Assembly (NCBI GenBank): GCA_009599575.1
Contig: VWND01000025.1
Location: 186,001 to 250,000, forward strand
Length of the DNA stretch: 64,000 nt
From: Blumeriella jaapii
Lineage: Eukaryota; Ascomycota; Leotiomycetes; Helotiales; Drepanopezizaceae
Direction of reading: 5' to 3'
Shown here in pieces: positions 55,426 to 64,000 of this stretch (positions within the stretch are counted from its first letter, which is position 1; each line of letters begins with the position of its first letter). The notes under the pieces were generated by a model. That model was not told the DNA's origin. It searched no databases and saw only the letters and a program-made list of their open reading frames with translations. The translations under genes and the position numbers were made by a program.

Positions 55426-56005
55426 TTATTAATAACTTTTTTTCTACGCTAGCAACGGCGTAAACTATTTTTTTTTCGAATTTTTTACGAGTTATACCAA
55501 AGTGATCGATCGGTCGTAAAAAGGCTTATTTCCGCATTTTGCGAAAAATAGCTTTTGTTTAACGATTTCCTTTTTAGCAAAGCTTTTCAGCTTTTGCTAT
55601 TATATTTTAATTTTTTTTCAATCAGCGAAAAAGCAGCCTTTTTCCGAAGCTTTTTTTTGAAAAACAATTCTTTTTCCGAGAAAAAAAAAAACAAAAAAAA
55701 AGCAGAGCGCCAATTATTTCGCTTGCCATTTTTTTTGCAGCTTAGCGCTGAAAGCATTTAGCTGAAACTTTTGCAAAATCAGCTAAAAAAAACGCAAAAG
55801 CGTAAACGATAACTTTTGAAAATTATACGATTGCGACAGACTTTTTAATTAAAGCGTTTAATAGAATTTATCGAACGTACTTTTGCTAATCGCGAATCTG
55901 CTGCTTTTTTTTTTCGCAACGTTTTATTTTAATTAACAAACGTTGCAAATTAATTTCTACGCTTTTCGCGAATTATTTTTAAATTTTTTTTAACGGCCAA
56001 GATTT
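55159..56005 (+). mobile_element. Gyp1-e, 5' part of a plus-strand Gyp1 element
   Basis: 5' LTR 55159-55425 (TGTAACGATT to ATCGTTATA), then about 580 bp of leader and gag start homologous to 6300-6888 on the opposite strand. It is cut at 56006 by Gyp2-c. The gag start is seen in the frame 55555-55761. Its remaining part must lie beyond the window if the insertion model is right. Confidence 0.88.
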
Positions 56006-56725
56006 TGTTACGATCCTGCCGGTGGTATAAGTGCCAGTGGTATGATTGCCGGTGGTGTTGGAATAAGGTTTGGGCACGGACCATTTCGGCTACTAAGCCT
56101 CGCGCTAAGTCACGTGACTTACAAGCGCAACCTATTATATATAAAATTCGCGATTCCGAGCATTTTAGCTCGGTGTTTTTTTTTTAATTTATATACGTAC
56201 CTTTTGGTTTATATTACTTTTTTAATCATTTTTAAGCTAGCTGTAATATAAAAAAAAACTAAATAATTTTCGCTGAAAAGCTTTATATCTACGGTTAAAA
56301 ACTCGATTTGCTTTTACAACTCGAACTTTTTTCAGGCCGTTCGTACCGACGTTTATTTATCGGTGTTTTAATCAAAACTTTTTTTTATTAATTTTGTTTT
56401 TAAAAAAAGCTGGAATTTTTTTTTTATTAATTCGATTTGCTTTTGCAATTCGAATCGCTTTTTTTTAATATTACAATATATTTTATGCTTTTTTTATAAA
56501 TCGACGCGGCATTCGAAAACGAACGCAATTCGTACGATTCGGCTTCGAATTAGCATTTCCATTTTCTGCTTTTGTTTTTAGCGCTTCCGAATTTCCATTC
56601 GTTTTAAGCTTTTTCGACGATTTTAAAAGCGAGTTTTTATTTCACGACTTTTCTACCGAATTATGATTATTTGCTAGATCCTTTCGTTTTATTATCGAAT
56701 TTAAAATCGAATTATACGACGCTGA
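56006..56725 (+). mobile_element. Gyp2-c, 5' LTR and gag start
   Basis: LTR 56006-56248 (243 bp, fewer minisatellite units than its relatives; GTCACGTGAC at 56109-56118), then leader and gag N-terminus up to 56725. A second Gyp2 element is inserted there. It is inserted in Gyp1-e after GATTT. Its right part is outside the window. Confidence 0.87.
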
Positions 56726-58226
56726 TGTTACGATCCTGGCTAGTGGTAGCTACCAGTGGTATGGCTACCAGTGGTATGGTTGCCAGTGGTATGAATGCTG
56801 GTGGTGTTGGATTAAGGTTTGGGCACGGACCACCTCGGCTACTAGGCCTCGCGCTAAGTTACGTGACTTATAAACGCAATCCATTATATATAAAATTCGC
56901 GATCCCGAGCATTTTAGCTCGGTGTTTTTTTTTTAATTTATATGCGTATTTTTTGGTCCATATTATTTTTCTGATCATTTTTAAATTAGCTATAATATAA
57001 AAAAAAACTAAACAATTTTCGCTGGGAAGCTTTATATCCACGGTTAAGAATTCGATTTGCTTTTGCAATTCGAACTTTTTTCAAGCCGTTCGTACCGACG
57101 TTTATTTATCGATATTTTAATTAAAACTTTTTTTTATTAATTTTGTTTTCAAAAAAAGCTGGAATCTTTTTTTTTTATTAATTCGATTTGCTTTTATAAT
57201 TCGAATCGCTTTTTTTTAATATTATAATATTTTATGCTTTTTTTATAAATCGACGCGGCATTCGAAAACGAACGCAATTCGTACGATTCGGCTTCGAATT
57301 AGCATTTCCATTTTTTGCTTTTGCTTTTGGCGCTTTCGAATTTCCATTCGTTTTAGGTTTTTTCGACGATTTTAATAGCGAATTTTTATTTTACGACTTT
57401 TTCATCGAATTATAATTATTTGCAGCCGATTTATTTGCTAAATTTCTTCGCTTTACGATCGAATTTAAAATCGAATTATACAACGCTGATATTTTAGTAT
57501 TTTCAAACCGACGAATGCTTTTCCGACTGTTTAGCATATTTGTTAACGCTAAAGGATTTACTGCGGCTCAACAGCTTTAGATCGCTCAGATAATCGCTTA
57601 AACTATTGCCGCCGCTCGCCTTTTAGCTTTTTCCGCTAATATCGTCCGCGACGCTTTTTTTTTATTTCGAGCTTCGCGCGCTTTTACCGTAAATCTTTAA
57701 TTAATTTCCGAGTATTATTTTTCCGTTTTCGACCCAGCTATTTTCCGAATCGAATTATTTAAAATTAAATACTTTTGCTACGCTTTTAGCGATTATTAAA
57801 AAGAAATTAAATATAACGTATAAAAGATAAATATAAAGCTGTTTATTAAAAAGTATTTAAAAAATTTCATATAAAATATAAACCAAGCTAAAGCATATTT
57901 TAAATATATTATTAAAAAAGCAAAAATTATTATTTTAAAACATTTGAATTTCGAGTTTTATAATTAAGCCTAATCGGTCCGAAACGTTTCGCATTTTTAA
58001 TTAGCGCTTTCTTAATTTTAACCGCGTTTAGTTTATTAAATTGCAATATAATAAACTTTATATAAATAACGGTTAGATTTATAATAATTTTCGTTTTTTA
58101 TTTATTCGTTACGCAATTATTAGCAAAATTGTTAAAAACCGTTGGTTTAAAAATATATGCGAAAAAGTTATTTTTATTTTTAAATACGATTTTCGAATAA
58201 AAAAATACAAAATAAATAATAATTAT
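56726..58226 (+). mobile_element. Gyp2-d, 5' LTR, leader and gag
   Basis: LTR 56726-56997 with extra CCAGTGGTATGG-type units. The leader contains two near-identical 26-bp segments starting GAATTCGATTTGCTTTTGCA about 130 bp apart. Gag starts near 57245 (FINRRGIRKRTQFVRFGFEL) and continues past 58140, where the uninterrupted Gyp1-a target site (CCGTTG) is found. Gyp4-b interrupts it at 58227. Confidence 0.87.
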
Positions 58227-58639
58227 TGTAAAAGTAGGTAGGAAAACCAAACTGATACGGCCACATATCGGTGGGTAAGATAGTCTAGGAAATCCCTAGA
58301 AAAGACTGAAAAAAGGAAAAGAAAAATAAATAAAGGTATAAATTGGACTGCGTACTTATAGTACTATCTAAAAAAATGCTTTGCTTTTATACCTGTTGAA
58401 AATAATTAATAACAGAAGGTTTTTAAAAAGTTTATGCTTCGATTATAGTTAAAATTATTAATTTCCATTAATACAAAGTATTACCGTTTTATATTTTGTT
58501 TTAAATAATATATATAATCGTTTTTAACTACGACCAAAGAAAAACATAATTTTAATAAATGCAATTTAATTTATTTTATATAATCTAAAAACCAATTAAT
58601 TAAAAACCTAATTTTTAACTTATATTTCTTCGGTTTTTT

Positions 58640-61600
58640 AACCCGTTTTTGGCTTTTTTGCTATTAGCTTCTGCGGAAAAATAGCGTTTCGCTTATCGTT
58701 TAAATTATTTTGTTTATCCTGCTTTTTTGAAAAATAGCTTAATAAAATATCAGTCGAAATATCGTTTAAACTTACGAACGTTTTAATAGTTTTTTCGTCG
58801 ATAATATTATTAAATATCGCCGCGACGAATGTTTTCCACGATTTTTCTGCGTAAATAATAAATTCTAGTTTTTAAACGTGGTTTTACGCTTTGCAAAAAG
58901 CGTTAAAAAGTTTTATATTAAAATCGTAAAAATAATCGATTAATTCGTTGTAATTAAAACCGATTAACGCTTTTGCTTCGCGTAAAACCGATAAGTCGAA
59001 CCACGGTTATTTACCGACGAATGCTTTTGAAAAAGCTCCGAAGCTTATTAAAAAAAACTATTTTACGAAATAATTCGAAAATAGTCGTTTGCAGTCGAAA
59101 TCACCGAAAATGCTATGATTGCTTTCGCCGCAATACAAATAATATCAAATAGCTTATCGAAGCGTCGTTTTCGAAATAGTTTTTATATTTTTGGGCCGTG
59201 TAATTGTTCGAATAAATTAGTATCGCGCCGTCGGTTTTTTAAATCCTGAATTTAACGAAAACTTTTTGCTTAGTCGAAAAGCTGACAGAAATTATTTTAT
59301 TTTTCATTTCGTAATTTTCGATTTCGTAATTCGATAAAATAGCCGAGATTATTATTTTAAACGCGCTAAAATACAAAAAAGCTAAGCTTTTCTAAATAGT
59401 TTTAATTAGTTTAGCGTCGTAGTATAATTGCAAATAAGCTTCGATTATTTTCGAATTGTATGCGAATGCAAGCAGAATATAATAATCGAAAATAACGTCG
59501 GTAAAGTTTTCGATTTTTTTCTTTTTTTAAAAATCGGCGATATCGAATTTTATAATCGTAATGCGGTCGGAATCAGCGAAATCTAAAGCGATCGGAACGT
59601 TAAAATATGCTACGAAGCGGCAGTTTTTAAAATTCCGAATAATTAAAACAGCGAAATAAAAGCCGGAATGCATTTTAAAAACTTATTAAATAAAATTATA
59701 AAACATATTAGCGAAGAAAGCTGTAAGCGCTTTTTAGGTTTTAATTAGTCGGAAATAATATTTATATATAGCTATTTTTTTTTTTATAAAATGCAATAAT
59801 AGCTTGTTTTTTTCGTTGTGAAACTTTACGTAATTAACGAATTCGCAATTTAATTCAAATAAATTTTAAAATATATTTTCGGTCGAAAAACCAAAAAAAT
59901 CGGCTTTTAAAAATACTCGTTGCTTTTATTTTTTTACGTTTTAATCGAATTTTATAATCGCGCTAAAAGCTTTAGAATCTGTTTTAAAATTTGCGTAGCC
60001 TAAGTAAATTTTAATACGCGCTTAGATAATTTTCGCAATTTTTCGTCGAAATATAAATTAATTATTAAAATCAATTTCGAATATATCGTAATTCGAATTT
60101 CTGATAGCAGCGAATCGATTAACGAAGCCGATAACGTCGATTTTTTTTATAATTAAATCGCAATACGCCGCGTAATAACATACGTAGAAATAACAGAATT
60201 TGCCGTTTTTTTTGGCGTTAACGTTATTCGTAAATATAAATTTAAAAAATCGGAGTTTTTTAACGAAAAAAAGCTCGAGTAAAAACGAATTACCGTTTTC
60301 AAAAGTTTTTTTTATTTGCTTTGGCGTGTTATATTTGCAATTTTCCGAAAAAAGCTTGGTTTAATTTTTGTTCGAAACAAAAAAAAAAAAGCTGACAGAT
60401 TTATTTAATTTTTATATAAAAATATCGAAGTAAAATTTTTAAATCGTTTCGTCGTCGAAAGCGAAAGTTTTAAATAAAATAATTTGGTTTTATACTTTTT
60501 ATATAATTTTTTCCGCGATAATTTCGATATTTTTTTTTAAACTTTTTCGGTCGAATCGTAAAATAATCGAAATTTTAAATGTTTTTATTAAAATCTGAAA
60601 TATTAGCGGCGGTAATACAACGTTTTTAAACGCAGCAAGCGTTTTTAGTATTTGCGTATTTAATTTCGAAAAATCAAATTTAAAATCGTTTAAATCTTTT
60701 TTTTTCGGAATGCCGGCGTTTTTTAAATTTGATTCCGTAAAATCGTCGCGTTTTTTATTAATTAGTTTAAAAGCTATAATTCGGCGTCGATTTCCGGCTG
60801 TTTTTATTCGCGATGCCTTTTTTATTAGCGACGCGAATAATTTTTTTCTTCGAATAAAAAAGGTTTCGGAAATATCGGCGCGCTTTTTTACGTTTTTTGT
60901 TTTTGTTTTTTCCGAAATCGTTTTTATAAATATAATAAATTTTTTGTATTCGAATAAGCGATTGTTTATTATAACGTTTTTAATTTCGTTTTCGGATTCG
61001 TTTTCGATAATCGAAAGTAAAAATCGTCGAATTGTTTTAGCTGTTTTAAAAGTATTAGTTATTACCGCGTATGTTTTTTCGAACTGAACGAAAATAATAT
61101 TAGTTTTTTCGTTCTTTTCGTCGTCGTAAGTTTAAAATATCGAAATAGCGTCGTTTTTTTTTTTTTCGATATAAAAATGCCGTATTTAACGACGTTCAGT
61201 TTTTTATTTTAAAAAAAAATCAAATTTAAAATTTCGCAGCCGATTAAAATTTTTTCTAGCGATTGCATAGCGTCGTTAATCAGTTTGTAAACAATTGTAA
61301 AAAAGCTTGTAAATCTGCGGGTTTTTAAATTATTAGCTTTTAAAGCTTGCGCTTTAAAAATATAAGCGTTTAGTATCCAAACTCTTTTTTTAATAAAAAT
61401 AATAATTTCGAAAAAGCAAGCGAAATGCCGAAATAAAATAATATCGGTAATTTTATTAAAAACGTTTTTTTAAATATTTTTTTTCGTTAATTTAGCAGAA
61501 AGCGCAATATTCGGTTTATTATTTTTTTTTTATTATCTCGAGCTTTTTTTGCTTCGGCGAAAGTTTTTAAAACGTTGTCGTAATTTAGTAAAAACTTATC

Positions 61601-62000
61601 GTAATCAAATCTTTTGCGAACGAATTTAGTTTTAACGAAGTTTTCGTAATCGAATAAAAATTCGTTGACGTTTTTAATTATTATATCGAATTGTTTTATA
61701 AATATTTTTACGAAAGCTGCTTATTAATTTAAAATAGCGGCATTATATATTTGCTTAAATTCGAAAAAGTTGCGTATAATAATTTCGTTTTAAAATAAAT
61801 TAAAAATAAATTTGCCAGGTTTAGCAACGTTTTGCTTAAAAAACGATATAATATCGATAAGTTTATTAATTAGAAAAATATATTATATTTATTAAAAAAT
61901 AATTAAAAAAAAGTACGAAGACTGTAAAATATTTGTATTTAAAAGCCACGGGAATTCGTATGCTATTTTTTTAATAAATTATAATTGTTTAAATAAGCAT
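58640..62000 (-). pseudogene. Gyp4-b unidentified 3' reading frame
   Basis: Second copy of the frame described for Gyp4-a at 24602-28060, with the same order of blocks. It is more AT-rich. The + strand frame 60710-61087 is its antisense shadow. No domain was recognised. The spacer 61960-62430 separates it from integrase and is almost pure AT. Confidence 0.52.
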
Positions 62001-62429
62001 CCGTTCAAAACAACGAAAAGAGTAAATAATATAAAAAGTAGCAAATAATAAAATATATAAAAAATAGTTTTCGTAAAATATACGAGTAATATAAATATAT
62101 TAAATATACGGCTCAAACATATATAAAACTTTTGTTTTAATAAACAAAAGTATAATTAAATAAAAAAAAGTATAATAAATGTTCCAAATAATATAAAAAA
62201 AGATCTTAAAAATAAATAGTATATATAAAACAAAACGATTAAATTGTATATAAGCAAAATAAAACAAAAATAATAAAATAATATATAATAAAAAAGAAAA
62301 TAATAAATAATAAAAATAATAAAACAATTAATAAACAATTTTATATGCATTTTTCTTTTTTTCGGTTATAAATAAAATCACGATTTAAATTGTATTTTCA
62401 GCAGCGGGATTATCGTTCGGTTGTTTTCA

Positions 62430-62983
62430 AACTTTTTCAAAAGATTTCTCTTTTTTAAAAGTATAATCGCTTTAATCGAAATCGTCGTCGGATTCGCTAA
62501 AATCGAAATCGCTTTTTAATTTAAAGTTTAAAAAATAAATTTGCTAGTTTTTCCTGTAAAATCGCTTTAATCGGTTAGCGGCGAACGTTTCTTTCAGTTT
62601 TGTTCCATCGAATTCCGTAAACTTATAATAGCTTTTATTTAATTCGGCCTCGCATATTTCGTAAAATCCGAACCATTTATAATTAAATTTAATATCGGCC
62701 GATTTATTAATAACGCGCTAAACGTCGTAAATTAAAATCAAATTTCTTTTTTTAATTAGCGTTTTTTTTAAAACTTTAGTTTTATTCCAAACTTTCTTAG
62801 CTATTTTTTTATATTTTTTTTTTTTAAAAATTATTTTTTTTATATTTATATCGCGGTAATCTAGCTATTTAAATCTTATTATCAGCAAATCTGCTTTCGT
62901 TTTTATTTTAATCACGTTATAAAACTTTTATATAAGCTATTTTATTTCCAAAAGCAATCGAGCGTTTTTACCGTATTAAATAA
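62430..62983 (-). pseudogene. Gyp4-b integrase C-terminal module
   Basis: Colinear with 28500-29060. The GPY-like module and acidic Ser/Asp tail of Gyp4-a are matched at about 62490-62700 on the minus strand. The catalytic core is missing because of the insertion at 62984. Confidence 0.75.
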
Positions 62984-64000
62984 TGTAAAACGGTGATACC
63001 TTGTATTAATAGGAGTTGGTAGTTTTAGCTATGGTCGAGGCATAGACCCCTCCGAGACCCCCTGCCACTGACTATTTTCAACAGATATAAAAGCAAAACA
63101 CTTTTTTAAATAGTACCATAAGCACGCAGTTTAATTTATACCTTTATTTATTTTTTTTTTTCTTTTTTCAGTCTTTTCTAAAGATTCCTTAAATTATTTT
63201 ACCCACCGATATATGGCCGTATCAATTTGGTTTTCGTATCTATTTTTATATTTGATAATTTACGCAAAGATTTAAACTTCGGTGTTTCGTTTTTATATAC
63301 TCGCCGATGCATTTTTCAAATTCATAATCAAAATCGACTTCGATATTTCGCTATTACGATTTAAAAAACCTTTTATATAATATTATTCGCAGCTGTATTA
63401 TATGAAAAACTTTTAATGGCTTTTTTTATTTTGCGTATAGTTATTGAATTACAAAAATGCAACATATTTCAGAAACGTTTAAAATTACGGTCAGGCAATC
63501 TTAAACCGTGCGAAATTCAAAACTCGAAAATCGCCTTTGTTTAAAAATAACAAATCGAATATTAATTTATACGTTTCGACCGCTGCGCTCGGCCTTTCCG
63601 AATTAAATTTTTTTTAATCAAACGCCTAGCGAAAATTCAACCTTCTGATTTTACGCTTTGTAATTATAGCAATTACAATTTGCGGCTTTTTATTAAAAAT
63701 AATAAAAAAATAGCTATACGTGCATTAGCTTAAGCCACGGAATATCGAAACCGTAGATTATATAATAATATTATATTAATTTAATTAATCTACCAAAAAA
63801 CAAGTTTTTTAATACGCTACCCAAATATCTAAACGCAATCTTATTTTATTTAATTTCTTTAAAAAACACAAAAACCTTTTTAATAGTTTTTTTATTAAAA
63901 ACGATTTCTTTTATATTAAAAACTTTCAATCTGCAACTCCAGAAAACACTTATTTATTTAATTCAAACCCCACCAACACTTTTATTAATATTATAAACAA
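62984..64000 (+). mobile_element. Gyp4-c, 5' end of a plus-strand Gyp4 element
   Basis: 5' LTR 62984-63250 (TGTAAAACGG to CTATTTTTATA), the reverse complement of the LTR at 49539-49804, followed by the leader homologous to 48790-49538. No gag frame is reached before the window ends. It is inserted in Gyp4-b after TTAAATAA. Confidence 0.9.

Larger units (their letters stand above)
58227..62983 (-). mobile_element. Gyp4-b, 3' half of a Gyp4 element
   Basis: 3' LTR 58227-58493 (TGTAAAAGTAGG to CCGTTTTATA). It is colinear with 24335-29060 of Gyp4-a as far as the integrase C-terminal region, where Gyp4-c is inserted in opposite orientation at 62984. It confirms that the extra 3' region belongs to the Gyp4 family. 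Confidence 0.9.

Noticed and set aside
56006..56997. A complete 1-kb element with two LTRs
   Set aside because: No matching TSD lies outside the pair, and the leader sequence repeats after the second LTR, so nested insertion fits better.
62100..62350. Hydrophobic frames suggesting a membrane protein
   Set aside because: The DNA is almost pure A and T, so any frame gives Phe, Ile, Leu, Tyr and Lys. Two overlapping frames look equally hydrophobic.
1..64000. CRISPR arrays, tRNA or rRNA genes, DNA transposons with transposase, host genes
   Set aside because: No regular short repeats with spacers, no tRNA or rRNA-like sequence and no transposase motif were seen. Nearly all sequence is accounted for by the five LTR element families and one short insertion.

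Overview
The window is a solid block of nested, degenerate LTR retrotransposons, and I found no convincing host gene, tRNA or rRNA in it. The DNA is very AT-rich. Coding remnants are riddled with stops, and related copies differ almost only by C/T and G/A transitions. Cytosines survive mainly in CpG. This is the pattern of repeat-induced point mutation (RIP), so a filamentous ascomycete (Pezizomycotina) heterochromatic region is the most likely source. No species can be named from the sequence.

Five element families were reconstructed from LTR ends, target-site duplications (TSDs), uninterrupted sister copies and pol motifs. The names are local to this annotation. Gyp1 is Ty3/gypsy (LTR about 265 bp, element 6.4 kb). 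Gyp2 is Ty3/gypsy (LTR 243-273 bp, about 6.4 kb). Gyp3 is a chromodomain Ty3/gypsy element (LTR 172 bp, 6.0 kb). Gyp4 is Ty3/gypsy (LTR 267 bp, about 11.3 kb) with a long unidentified reading frame downstream of integrase. Cop1 is Ty1/copia (LTR about 304 bp, 8.2 kb) with an antisense reading-frame region before its 3' LTR.

Layout. 1-12181: Gyp2-a (+), entering from outside the window and split by Gyp1-a (775-7157, -). 12182-12439: a Gyp1 LTR fused to the end of the Gyp2-a LTR. 12440-23538: Gyp2-b (-), an inverted partner of Gyp2-a. It carries a 190-bp unmutated GC-rich insertion (13530-13719) and is split by Gyp1-b (16942-23339, -). 23541-55158: a five-level nest. A Gyp1 LTR contains Gyp3-a (23623-55135, -), which contains Gyp4-a (24335-49804, -), which contains Cop1 (30320-44516, +), whose 5' LTR contains Gyp3-b (30485-36465, -). 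Matching TSDs support each of these four insertions. 55159-64000: a second nest with only left ends visible, in the order Gyp1-e (+), Gyp2-c (+), Gyp2-d (+), Gyp4-b (-) and Gyp4-c (+).

All pol genes are dead. Most reverse transcriptase active sites have lost an aspartate to asparagine by G-to-A change, while Cop1 still reads YVDD. The items most worth a second look are the antisense frames in Cop1 (42768-43997), the unidentified 3' frame of Gyp4, the short unmutated insertion in Gyp2-b, and a shared GTCACGTGAC motif in three unrelated LTR families.
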